Positions 52,314-60,432 of a DNA stretch of 64,000 bases are shown in pieces. The stretch is from JAWLCA01 sp041687395 (GTDB lineage Bacteria > Pseudomonadota > Alphaproteobacteria > Rhodobacterales > Rhodobacteraceae). Every line of letters starts with the position of its first letter. The stretch's first letter is position 1. Both the position numbers and the translations under genes were made by a program. A model generated the notes under the pieces. The model did no database searches and was not told the origin of the DNA. It was given only the letters and a program-made list of their open reading frames with translations. The stretch lies in contig JAWLCA010000024.1 of the NCBI GenBank assembly GCA_041687395.1, positions 1 through 64,000 on the forward strand, given 5' to 3'.

Positions 52314-53447
52314 ATGAAGACGGATGTTGCGGTGATCGGCGGTGGCCTCGTGGGGGCGGCGACGACCTTTTACCTGGCGGCCGAGGGCGCGGAGGTGCTT
52401 CTGCTCGAAGCGGATGATCTGAACACCCGCGCCTCGGGCACCAATGCGGGCTCGATCCACCTGCAAATTGCGCACGCCGAATTCGTGGCACTGGGAGAGG
52501 GTTGGGCCCGCCGCTACGCGCCGACGTTGCGGCTGCTGAAGGCCTCGCTGCAGTTGTGGCAGGGCCTGGGCGAGGTGCTGGGCGTTGATCTGGACGTGAA
52601 GCTGGCCGGCGGCCTGCTGGTCGCCACCACCGACGACCAGATGCGCCAGATCGCCGCCAAGGCTGCCATCGAGCGGGCGGAGGGCGTGGAGACCGAGGTG
52701 ATCGACCGCGCGACGCTGCGCCAGCTTGCGCCCTATCTGTCGGACCGCGCCATAGGGGCTGGGTTCTGCGCGATGGAGGGCAAGGCCAATCCGCTGCGTG
52801 CGACCCCGGCCTATGCCGCCGCAGCCGAGGCGCGCGGCGCAACGATCTGGACCGACGCACCGGTCACTGCCATTGACGCCACGACCGGCGGCTACCGACT
52901 GCAAACGGCGCGCGGGCCGGTCGAGGCCGGGCGGGTTGTCAATGCCGCCGGGGCACAGGCCGCCGAGATTGCGTCGATGCTGGGCCTTTCCATCGGGCTG
53001 CAGGGGTTTCCACTGCAGGTGACCGTCACCGAGCCACTCGCCCCCTTGATCCCGCATCTGGTCTATTCCGCAGCCGACCGGTTGTCGGCCAAACAGGCGG
53101 CAAACGGCACCTGCCTGATCGGCGGTGGCTGGCCCGCGCGGCTGCGCCGCGACGGCGTGCTGGTCGTCGATCCCGCCAGCATCACTGGCAACATGGCAAC
53201 CGCCGCCTCGGTCATCCCGGGCTTGGCGCAAGCCCGTGCTGTGAGAACATGGACCGCGACCGTCAATGGCACTGCGGACTGGCGGCCGCTGATCGGAGCG
53301 GTGCCGGGGCATCCGCACTTCTTCCTTGCCCTCTTCCCATGGATGGGGTTCTCCGCGGGGCCGATGACGGCCCGGCTGGTGACCGATATGGTGCTGGGCC
53401 GCGCCCCGCGCCTGCCGCTCAAGGGCATTTCCGCGCTGGAAGACTGA
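52314..53447 (+). CDS. FAD-dependent amine oxidoreductase, DAO family (second copy)
   Basis: 377 residues. FAD motif VAVIGGGLVGAATTFYLAAE, then SGTNAGSIHLQI, GKANPLRATP and CLIGGGWPARL. The blocks NAGS.H.Q and IGGGWPA are shared with the DAO-type protein at 43955, so the two are paralogues of the same oxidase subgroup. Without an alpha subunit next to it, it may share the fused partner at 45069 or act alone. It ends convergent with the P-protein genes. Confidence 0.88.
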   Translation: MKTDVAVIGGGLVGAATTFYLAAEGAEVLLLEADDLNTRASGTNAGSIHLQIAHAEFVALGEGWARRYAPTLRLLKASLQLWQGLGEVLGVDLDVKLAGGLLVATTDDQMRQIAAKAAIERAEGVETEVIDRATLRQLAPYLSDRAIGAGFCAMEGKANPLRATPAYAAAAEARGATIWTDAPVTAIDATTGGYRLQTARGPVEAGRVVNAAGAQAAEIASMLGLSIGLQGFPLQVTVTEPLAPLIPHLVYSAADRLSAKQAANGTCLIGGGWPARLRRDGVLVVDPASITGNMATAASVIPGLAQARAVRTWTATVNGTADWRPLIGAVPGHPHFFLALFPWMGFSAGPMTARLVTDMVLGRAPRLPLKGISALED

Positions 53448-53459
53448 CCGACGCATGGT

Positions 53460-55007
53460 TCAAGCCGCGCCCCGCTTGGCCACGCCCGCACCCGATTTCC
53501 GCTTGTAGGCGCGCCATGTCATCGCCCATTTCGCCGGATCCTCGAACGCCTCTCCCTTCACCTGCGCGATGGGCTGGTTGTGCGGCGCGGTCTTTACCAG
53601 ATCCGGCGTCTCGCGCGCTTCCTTGGCGATCTGGGCGACGACTGCGATCCAGCTGTCGATATCGGCCTTGGACCACAGCTCCCCGGCCTCGGGCGTGAAC
53701 GGTTCGGGTACGATCCAGGGCTCGTGGCTCATCCACCAGGGGTCGATCCCATAGTCCGCCATCCGGTTGGCGAAATCGACCGTTCCGACGCCGGTTTCCT
53801 CGGTCAAAGGGCCCAACGACCAGCGCGTCATTTCCATCCGCCGTACGGCGATGTTGTCGTGACTGCGCTGCAGGCCGGGGATCTGCGCCAGCTTCCTGTC
53901 CATGTAGTTGTTCGCCACGACCGAGATGTCCGAGGCGAGGTTGATCCCCTCGGCCCCCATCGCGCGCGCCCATGCCCAGGCCTTCACCACCTGCGGGACG
54001 TTGCCCCAGAACTCGCGGATCTTGCCGCAGGATTTCGGGCGAACCTCGTCCAGCAAATAGCGACCATCCTGCAGGTCGACCAAAGGCGCGGGCAGGTAGG
54101 GCGCCAGCTCCTCGGTGCAGCCATAGGCCCCGACGGCCGGGCCGCCGCCGCCCTTTGGCGCGCCAAAAGTCTTGTGCAGCATGAACATGCAGGCATCGAA
54201 GCCCAGTTCGCGCGCCGACAACTTGCCCATCACCCCGTTGAAATTGGCATGGTCGTAGAAGATCAACGCGCCCGCTTCCCTCGCCACCCGCACCCATTCC
54301 TTTATCTCGGGGTTGTAGATGCCCATGTCGTCGGGGTTGTTGATCATCACCAGCGCGGTCTTAGGCCCCACCGCAGCCTTCAGCGCGTCGAGCGAGGGAT
54401 AGCCGTTCTCCTCCAGTGGCAGGTTGACGACCTTGAAGCCAGCTGCCGCCGCCGTCGCGGGGTTGCACGGATGCGCCTGGATCGAGGTGACCATCTCGGT
54501 TCGCTGATCCAGTTCGCCCCGGTCAGCCCAATAGGCCCGTGCCACCGCAGTCATGGTGTAAGCCGCATCGGCCCCGCCGCCGGCCTGGAACACGAACCGG
54601 TCCATGCCGGACAACTCGCGCAAGATCAGGTCGAAATCGTGCAGGATGCCCAGCACACCCTGCAGCGTGTCGGGGTGTTGGTAGGGGTGAACCTCCGCCA
54701 GTTCGGGCCGCAGCGTGGCGTATTCGGCGGCCTTGGAGTTGTATTTCATCGTGCAGGTGCCGAACAGGCTGACGCCCATCATGCCCAGCGTCATCTGGCT
54801 GAGGTGCAGGTAGTGGCGCTGCACCTCGAACTCGGTCACTTCCGGAAGCTCCGGGCGGTCCTTGCGGGTCATCGGGGCGGGGATCTGCGCCTCGCCTACT
54901 TCCGGCTCCGGCGCGGGGAACAGCTGGCCGCGCGCGCCGGGGCAGCCCATCTGGGTGATCACAGGCTCGTCCCATTTCGCGGCGTGAAACTGCGGCAGAC
55001 GGGTCAT
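53460..55007 (-). CDS. gcvPB: glycine decarboxylase P-protein, subunit 2
   Basis: 515 residues from ATG 55007. PLP fold with VFQAGGGADAAYTMTAVARA, NNPDDMGIYNPEI and the PLP Lys (about 279) in LHKTFGAPKGGGGP. This is the catalytic half of the two-subunit P-protein, which decarboxylates glycine with the lipoyl H-protein as acceptor. It follows subunit 1 with a 4-bp overlap. No H-, T- or L-protein gene is nearby in this window. Confidence 0.92.
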   Translation of the reverse strand: MTRLPQFHAAKWDEPVITQMGCPGARGQLFPAPEPEVGEAQIPAPMTRKDRPELPEVTEFEVQRHYLHLSQMTLGMMGVSLFGTCTMKYNSKAAEYATLRPELAEVHPYQHPDTLQGVLGILHDFDLILRELSGMDRFVFQAGGGADAAYTMTAVARAYWADRGELDQRTEMVTSIQAHPCNPATAAAAGFKVVNLPLEENGYPSLDALKAAVGPKTALVMINNPDDMGIYNPEIKEWVRVAREAGALIFYDHANFNGVMGKLSARELGFDACMFMLHKTFGAPKGGGGPAVGAYGCTEELAPYLPAPLVDLQDGRYLLDEVRPKSCGKIREFWGNVPQVVKAWAWARAMGAEGINLASDISVVANNYMDRKLAQIPGLQRSHDNIAVRRMEMTRWSLGPLTEETGVGTVDFANRMADYGIDPWWMSHEPWIVPEPFTPEAGELWSKADIDSWIAVVAQIAKEARETPDLVKTAPHNQPIAQVKGEAFEDPAKWAMTWRAYKRKSGAGVAKRGAA

Positions 55008-56407
55008 TTGCAGATCTCCTTCAGCGTCTCGGCCAGCCGACGGATGTCGGCGGCGGTGTGCACCTCGGTCACGCAAAAAAGCGCGCATTGGCCTAGGTTC
55101 ACCTCGGCGGAGATGTCCTTGCCGCCAAAGATGCCGCGGGCGCGAAGTGCATCGTTGATCTCGGCCACGGTCTTACCGGTGCCGTCGAAGTTCACCACGA
55201 ATTCCTTGAAGGTTGTGTCGGGCCAGACGATCTTCACCCCCGGAACCTCGGCCAGCAGCTTTGCGGCATAGCGTGCCCGGCTCAGAATCAGCGTTCCCAG
55301 TTCGCGGAAGCCGTCGGGGCCCAGCAGCGCCATGTAGACCGCTCCGGCGATGGCCCAGAGGTATGTGGAATTGCCGGTCCAGTCCTTGCCCTCTTCGCGC
55401 ATCCCGTAGGAGTTCTGATGCGCGCAGGCGAGGCCGAAGCCAAATTGCCCCTCCTCCTGCGTCTCGGCGATGGAGACGAGGAAGCCGTTATATTCGCGCA
55501 CGTAGCGTTCCTCGTCCCGGCTGGCGATGAAGCCGCCGACGCCGCCGCCGCAGTTCATGTGCACGCCCAAGGGCTGCACCGGGCCGGTGACGATGTCCGC
55601 ACCGTAATCCCCCGGCGCCATCATCACGCCGAGGCTGACCGGATCGACGCCGACGATGGTTTCGGCCCCCGCCGCGCGCGCGGCCTTGGCGATATCGGCC
55701 GCGCCGGTCTCGATCGTCCCCAGATAGGCGGGGTTCTCGAAATAGACCGCCGCGACATCGGGGCCGAGCTTCGCCTTCAGATCGCCCATATCCATCCGGC
55801 CAGAGGTCGGGTCGGCGGCAACCAGCACCACCTCGATGTGGCTTTGCATCTCGGACGGCTGGCAATAGGTGCGGATCACCGACAGCCGTTCCGGATCGGA
55901 AAGTTGCGGCACCAGCACCTTGTTCCGCCCGGTAATGCGGGCCGCCATTCGGATCGCGTGGCCGATGGCGCAGCCCCAGGAATAGACCGGCAACTGCACC
56001 ACATCGAGGTTCAGCAGCGCGCCAAGCTGGCTCTGGAACTCGAACCACGCCTGATTGCGGCCGTGGTCGGATTGGTAGCTGCCCCAGACGTTGGTGGCGA
56101 ATTCTGTCCGCCCGACGATCTCGTCCACCACCGCCGGAACGTGGTGCTGCCAGACACCTGCTCCAAGGAAGCTGAGATTGTCCTCGCAGCTCGCGTTCTT
56201 CTTCAGCCTGCCGACCAGTTCGCGCTTCAACTCGACCTCCGACGACAGCGCCGGCGGCAGGTTCAGCGGCGTCTTGCGGAAGTGGTCGCCGGGGATCTGT
56301 TCAAAGACCTCGGCGGTGGATTTCGCGCCGATCTCGGCCAGCATCGCCTCGATCGCTCCGGGTGCCGATAGCGCCATCCAGGGATGGCCGCGTTGTCCGG
56401 TTTTCAT
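55004..56407 (-). CDS. gcvPA: glycine decarboxylase P-protein, subunit 1
   Basis: 467 residues. The N-terminal P-protein block is clear: SFLGAGVWQHHVPAVVDEIV, the TNVWGSYQSDHGRNQAWFEF region and VGVDPVSLGVMMAPGDYGAD. As expected for subunit 1, it has no PLP lysine. It forms the heterodimer partner of the catalytic subunit encoded next. The gene starts 43 bp after a perfect operator element. Confidence 0.92.
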   Translation of the reverse strand: MKTGQRGHPWMALSAPGAIEAMLAEIGAKSTAEVFEQIPGDHFRKTPLNLPPALSSEVELKRELVGRLKKNASCEDNLSFLGAGVWQHHVPAVVDEIVGRTEFATNVWGSYQSDHGRNQAWFEFQSQLGALLNLDVVQLPVYSWGCAIGHAIRMAARITGRNKVLVPQLSDPERLSVIRTYCQPSEMQSHIEVVLVAADPTSGRMDMGDLKAKLGPDVAAVYFENPAYLGTIETGAADIAKAARAAGAETIVGVDPVSLGVMMAPGDYGADIVTGPVQPLGVHMNCGGGVGGFIASRDEERYVREYNGFLVSIAETQEEGQFGFGLACAHQNSYGMREEGKDWTGNSTYLWAIAGAVYMALLGPDGFRELGTLILSRARYAAKLLAEVPGVKIVWPDTTFKEFVVNFDGTGKTVAEINDALRARGIFGGKDISAEVNLGQCALFCVTEVHTAADIRRLAETLKEICK

Positions 56408-56449
56408 GCTTTACCCCCTGTTCGGAATCCTGTCGAAAACTGCACAAAA

Positions 56450-56464
56450 GTTCGCATATCGCAC
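56450..56464 (+). promoter_or_regulatory. candidate IclR operator, perfect consensus
   Basis: GTTCGCATATCGCAC, a perfect match and the copy closest to the PcaR/PcaU operator GTTCGATAATCGCAC as I remember it. It is 43 bp upstream of the P-protein subunit 1 start and 9 bp from the end of the kinase-like gene. Confidence 0.8.
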
Positions 56465-56472
56465 GCGGGCTT

Positions 56473-57573
56473 TCAACTGGCACCGATGCGCATCATCGTG
56501 AAACGCCCCGGCCCGGTCTGCACGCGGATATGGCCCGACAGCGCGGCATCCAGCGCGGGATCTCCGGTATCCACCCACAGGCGCGGTTGCGCGAGTGCCG
56601 CGAGCTTCTCCTCGGAGGCCAGCACGATCAGCCCGTCGCGGCCCGCGCGCGCGATCAGTCGCGGGCCGATCTGCTGATTACCCCGGCCCAGCAGAAACCC
56701 TTGCTGCCCAGTCACCCCCAGAATCAGCCGCACCGGCCCGTCACCTGCCAATCGCTCCAGGTCATCGGAGGTGGCATCGCGGGTGACCAATGCGCCGTCA
56801 CGGATTGCATCCACACCCAGAAGGGTCGGCTTGTGACCGAGCGCCTGCGTCACCAGCCCGGCACTGCGGCCCGGCCCGATGACATGCAGCACGCCCGGCA
56901 CCATTCCGCCCGCCACCTCTTGCGCGGCGGCGGCCAGCGCGGCGTCATGGTCCCGGCGCGGCCCGCCCTTGGCCGCCTGCATCCGGCCGCGCGCGACTGG
57001 CACCCGCGCCATGCCGTAGAGACGGGGCGCGATGTGGCCCGCCCGCAGCGCGGCCTCGTCGATGTCCATCACCTCCGCCTCGGACCACGCAACCCTTTCA
57101 GGTGAGGCGAATATGTCGGCCAGCAGGTTGCCCGCAGCCTCTGGCGAGACGGCGAAGACGCCGGAATGCATCTTCACCCCGCAGGGGATGCCCAGCATCG
57201 CCGCCCCACCCAGGTCCGCTGCCACGTCGCGTGCAGTACCGTCGCCGCCGGCAAGCACGACCAGCTCGGCGCCCATCGCCTTCACCGCCGTGCGCGTGTC
57301 GCGGGCCGTGCCGGTGGGTGTCAGTTCCAGTACCGAGAGTGTCAGATCGAGGTCCTCTGCCCAGTCCGCCCCCAACGGGCCGGGGGCTGTAACCAGCGCC
57401 GCACCGGGATGGGCGGCAGCAAGGCGTTTCAGCGCGCGCCGTGCCCGCGGCCCGGCCTGCGGGACCGCCCGGCGCCGCAGCGCCTCGGCCACCGTGTCAG
57501 GGCCGTCGGTGCCCTTCAGCCCGACAGCACCGCCCAGACCCGCTACCGGATTGACGATGAACCCGACCCGCAT
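56473..57573 (-). CDS. AcoX-like ATP-NAD kinase-family protein
   Basis: 366 residues from ATG 57573 (MRVGFIVNPVAGLGG). The NAD-kinase core is shown by ELVVLAGGDGTARDVAADLG with the GGDGT catalytic block, then GIPCGVKMHSGVFAVSPEAA. The C-terminal half is longer than in NadK, as in AcoX of acetoin clusters. Whether it phosphorylates NAD is unknown for this branch. It lies upstream of the P-protein genes and follows the membrane-protein gene by 2 bp. Confidence 0.85.
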   Translation of the reverse strand: MRVGFIVNPVAGLGGAVGLKGTDGPDTVAEALRRRAVPQAGPRARRALKRLAAAHPGAALVTAPGPLGADWAEDLDLTLSVLELTPTGTARDTRTAVKAMGAELVVLAGGDGTARDVAADLGGAAMLGIPCGVKMHSGVFAVSPEAAGNLLADIFASPERVAWSEAEVMDIDEAALRAGHIAPRLYGMARVPVARGRMQAAKGGPRRDHDAALAAAAQEVAGGMVPGVLHVIGPGRSAGLVTQALGHKPTLLGVDAIRDGALVTRDATSDDLERLAGDGPVRLILGVTGQQGFLLGRGNQQIGPRLIARAGRDGLIVLASEEKLAALAQPRLWVDTGDPALDAALSGHIRVQTGPGRFTMMRIGAS

Positions 57574-57575
57574 AG

Positions 57576-57866
57576 TCAGAACAGCCCGACCCGAACGTGC
57601 AGGATCGGGTTGACCTGCGTGAACATCAGCCAGAACTCCAGTGCGCAGGCGAAAACCACCGTCACCACGATCATCAACTGTCGCCACGGCTCTGGAAACA
57701 GCGCGGCCTTCGCCAGCGTGAGCTTCAGGTGGGTCGAGCCGACACGCCAGTTCTTCTGGACCATCCAGAAATAGCAGAGCGACCAGACGCTACACGCCAA
57801 GATCGGCGCCAGCCTCACTGCGTCAATCTGAACGCTTCGGGGCTTCGCGATCTCCGAGCAGACCAT
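57576..57866 (-). CDS. small membrane protein of unknown function
   Basis: 96 residues if read from ATG 57866; the open frame continues to 58004 and a GTG start further upstream is possible. Two hydrophobic segments are visible (LAPILACSVWSLCYFWMV and LMIVVTVVFACALEFWLM). No family recognised. It may be the C-terminal remnant of a larger transporter, as the upstream side is IS debris. It is in one operon with the AcoX-like gene. Confidence 0.5.
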   Translation of the reverse strand: MVCSEIAKPRSVQIDAVRLAPILACSVWSLCYFWMVQKNWRVGSTHLKLTLAKAALFPEPWRQLMIVVTVVFACALEFWLMFTQVNPILHVRVGLF

Positions 57867-57987
57867 CAGCGCCTCTGCGGGCAGGATCGCCCACGAGGCA
57901 AGTTGAGGCACAATCGCAAGCTCGCCGCCCGGCCCCGATCGCCGTTTGCCCGCTGCGGCTTGTACACTTAAGCACCCCCGCGAAATT

Positions 57988-58002
57988 GTTCGCATGTCGC
58001 AC
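57988..58002 (+). promoter_or_regulatory. candidate IclR operator, perfect consensus
   Basis: GTTCGCATGTCGCAC, a perfect match to the local consensus. It lies upstream of the small membrane-protein and AcoX-like genes and is the last copy before the IS debris at 58.1 kb. Confidence 0.75.
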
Positions 58003-58100
58003 ACCTGTTGCCTAAATGCAGATGGCGGGACTGAGGGTCAAGAGTCGCCTGACGCCCATGTGGTAATCCTCCCCGTTTTGACGGGGCGCGGCCGTAAAAC

Positions 58101-58418
58101 TCACGCGGCTTCCGGGCTTTCCTGGGCGTGGATCGCCTTGAGCATGTGGCTGATCTCACGAACCTTCGTCGGCGGCACATGGCTGAAGACGTTGCGGTAG
58201 AAATGCACCATACAGCGTTCGCGTCGGGCGTCGGGCGGAGAGTCGGCGATGCTTTCCACAAGGCCACAGCATGCGTCAGAGATGATCAACTGCACGCCGC
58301 TCAGACCGCGATCGACCAGGTGGCGCAGGAAGACCGACCAGCCGGACTTGTCCTCCTTGGCGCCCTCGCAGATGCCGAGGATCTCACGGTAGCCCTCGGA
58401 GTTGAAGGCGCTCGCCAC
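58101..58418 (-). pseudogene. IS256-family transposase fragment
   Basis: About 105 codons: ASAFNSEGYREILGICEGAK, SGVQLIISDACCGLVESIAD and MVHFYRNVFSHVP. This is the central DDE region of IS256 transposases, which have about 400 residues. The N-terminal part is replaced at about 58418 by an IS66 reading frame, and the C-terminal part is lost at about 58105. Confidence 0.88.
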
Positions 58419-58531
58419 ACCCCGGGCGCAGTCGTCTGGAAACAGATCGACCGCTTCTCCTCATCCGTCCAGAGCCGCTTCATCCGACACGCCACGCCTT
58501 CACCATAGTGTCCACTATCGTTGGTGGACAC
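58418..58531 (-). pseudogene. IS66 orfA (TnpA) 5' fragment
   Basis: 38 codons reading TNDSGHYGEGVACRMKRLWT and then DEEKRSICFQTTAPGV, the usual N-terminus of IS66 TnpA. The frame is broken by the IS256 fragment directly afterwards. It begins at a GTG within the 58505-58534 inverted repeat. Confidence 0.75.
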
Positions 58532-58534
58532 TAT
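58505..58534. repeat. perfect 11-bp inverted repeat in IS debris
   Basis: ATAGTGTCCAC (58505-58515) and GTGGACACTAT (58524-58534) flank 8 bp. It overlaps the start of the IS66 orfA fragment and the end of the IS5-like fragment, so it may belong to an IS end. Confidence 0.8.
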
Positions 58535-58623
58535 CCGGCTCTCTCACCGGCCCACTCCGTCTCGAAGAACTGCCAATCGATCAGCGCCGCAAGCTTCACC
58601 ATCTCGCGGCGCATGTCGATCAT
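58530..58623 (-). pseudogene. IS5-like transposase N-terminal fragment
   Basis: 30 codons, MIDMRREMVKLAALIDWQFF then ETEWAGERAG and a stop. This resembles the opening helix of IS5/IS1182-type transposases (a 'MRHELVKLA..IDW' pattern). Very short, so the family call is tentative. 58624-58763 shows no recognisable gene. Confidence 0.45.
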
Positions 58624-58763
58624 GTCGGTCAGAAATCCTGCAGTTGCAGGACATCAAAAGACGCAGCTCAGGAAAAAAAAATCAACGTGTTGGAACTTGT
58701 TCAGACCGGACTACTTCACAGTCCGAATTCATGAAGGTCAGATATGTTGTAGCAACGCCCGCC

Positions 58764-59945
58764 TCAGGTTTCAGTGGCCGCGCGGAGGGTGTCGATCAAC
58801 GCTCGCTTCTCCTCGAAGCCGATGCCAGGCGCTTTGGGTAGGGCCACCCTGCCCGCCTCGACCTCGATGCCGTCTGCGAAGCCGCCGAAGGGAGCGAAGA
58901 CCTCCGGATAGCTCTCGTTGCCACCAAGCTTGAGCCCAGCCGCTATATTGAGCGACAATTGGTGGCCGCCGTGCGGTATGCAGTTGCGCGACGTGAAACC
59001 CTCCATACCGATCGCGTCCAGAGTGCGGAGGTATTCGACGAGACCGTATGAAAGGGCGCAGTCGAACTGGAGCCAGTCCCGGTCGGGACGCATCCCGGCA
59101 TAGCGGGCGAGATTGCGGGCGTCTTGGTGGGAGAAGAGATTCTCGCCGGTTGCCAATGGATGCGGATATACCTGTGCAAGCTCGGCTTGGAGCGCAAAGT
59201 CGAGCGGATCGCCCGCCTCCTCGTACCAGAAGAGGCCGTAGGGCTTCAGTGCCTCGGCGTAGACAAGTGCGGCGTCGAGGTCGAACCGGCCGTTTGCATC
59301 GACAGCAAGGTATTTGCCCTCTCCAACTACCTCGAGTACCGCCTCGATTCGCCGCAAATCTTCTTCGAGCGGCGCACCGCCAATCTTCATCTTGACGACC
59401 TCGTAGCCCATCCTCCGGTAGCGCCGCATCTCGTCCTGCAACTGACGGTCGTCTCTGTCGGGATAGTAGTAGCCGCCGGCGGCGTAAACGAAGACGCTGT
59501 CATCGGCCTCACCAGTGCCGTAGCGGTCGGCGAGGTGGCGCCAGAGAGGCACGCCCTCGATCTTCGCCACCGCGTCCCAGACCGCCATGTCGACGACCCC
59601 GACCGCCACCGAACGCTCACCATGACCGCCGGGCTTTTCGTTCGCCATCAGGGTGGCCCAGATCCGGTGCGGGTCGAGGTTGTCGCCTGTATTTTCCAGA
59701 AGGCTTTCCGGATCGGCATCACGAAGGCGCGGCAGGAAGCGCTCGTTGAGCAACCCGCTCGCGGCATACCGGCCGTTCGAGTTGAAACCGTAGCCAATCA
59801 CAGGTTTGCCGTCGCGCATCACATCGGTGACGATCGCCACCACGCTCGCCGTCATCTTCGAGAAGTCGATATAGGCGTTGCGAATGGGTGAGGCGATCGG
59901 GACCACCGCCTCACGCACATCGACGATCCGGACCATGTCGCTCAC
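58764..59945 (-). CDS. tarD: D(-)-tartrate dehydratase
   Basis: 393 residues, enolase superfamily. The match to the characterised Bradyrhizobium D-tartrate dehydratase, as I remember it, is strong throughout: SSPIRNAYIDF-type start (here ASPIRNAYIDF), YGFNSNGRYAASGL, NEKPGGHGERSVAVG, VFVYAAGGYYYP, and ALSYGLVEYLRTLDAI. Metal ligands are in VDANGRF (Asp about 216), WYEEAGD (Glu about 242) and TGENLF (Glu about 268); CIPHGGHQ holds the catalytic His (about 325). It converts D-tartrate to oxaloacetate. The GTG at 59945 or the ATG at 59936 may be the start. The TTT transporter genes upstream supply the substrate. Confidence 0.92.
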   Translation of the reverse strand: MSDMVRIVDVREAVVPIASPIRNAYIDFSKMTASVVAIVTDVMRDGKPVIGYGFNSNGRYAASGLLNERFLPRLRDADPESLLENTGDNLDPHRIWATLMANEKPGGHGERSVAVGVVDMAVWDAVAKIEGVPLWRHLADRYGTGEADDSVFVYAAGGYYYPDRDDRQLQDEMRRYRRMGYEVVKMKIGGAPLEEDLRRIEAVLEVVGEGKYLAVDANGRFDLDAALVYAEALKPYGLFWYEEAGDPLDFALQAELAQVYPHPLATGENLFSHQDARNLARYAGMRPDRDWLQFDCALSYGLVEYLRTLDAIGMEGFTSRNCIPHGGHQLSLNIAAGLKLGGNESYPEVFAPFGGFADGIEVEAGRVALPKAPGIGFEEKRALIDTLRAATET

Positions 59946-59955
59946 CCGTCTTGCT

Positions 59956-60432
59956 TCAGAAAAGAACGCCGCGGGGAATCGGGATATAGAGAATCCGCGT
60001 CATCAGCCAGTAGAAGACGCCGACCATCACCGCAACGACCGCGGTGCGCAGCAACCACCTCGTAGGTGGCGTGCGCTCATGCTCCGCGATCACGATCAGA
60101 GCGGTCGCAGCCACGAAGCTTGTAACGACGAACCCGACGGCTGGGAACAGCAAAGCCCAAGCGATCATCACCGCGACAAGGGCAAGGCGGCGGCCGAGTC
60201 CTTCGTTTGACGCATCCCCGCCCTCGCCGCTTATCTGTGCTCCGCGGCCGGCGAGCGAAAGCCCGATCTGGATGACTGAAAGGCCGATCAGAAAGCCGCC
60301 GATCGTGCGAGGGAAGATCGCCCCGAGCATCGTCATGGAAAGGCTCGACCAGACCGCGTAGATGCCGACCGCTAGAAAGAAAAGCGCGACGGCGGCGCCG
60401 GCGAAGTCGGCTCCGATTCGGTCGGTTCTCAT
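59956..60432 (-). CDS. tripartite tricarboxylate transporter small permease (TctB family)
   Basis: 158 residues from ATG 60432, which overlaps the stop of the large permease gene by 4 bp. Four hydrophobic segments, with the TctB pattern MLGAIFPRTIGGFLIGLSVI and FPAVGFVVTSFVAATALIVI. It pairs with the TctA-type permease encoded upstream. Confidence 0.88.
   Translation of the reverse strand: MRTDRIGADFAGAAVALFFLAVGIYAVWSSLSMTMLGAIFPRTIGGFLIGLSVIQIGLSLAGRGAQISGEGGDASNEGLGRRLALVAVMIAWALLFPAVGFVVTSFVAATALIVIAEHERTPPTRWLLRTAVVAVMVGVFYWLMTRILYIPIPRGVLF

Noticed and set aside
53580..55271. 563-codon open frame on the plus strand
   Set aside because: It is antisense to the P-protein genes, with biased composition and no recognisable motif.
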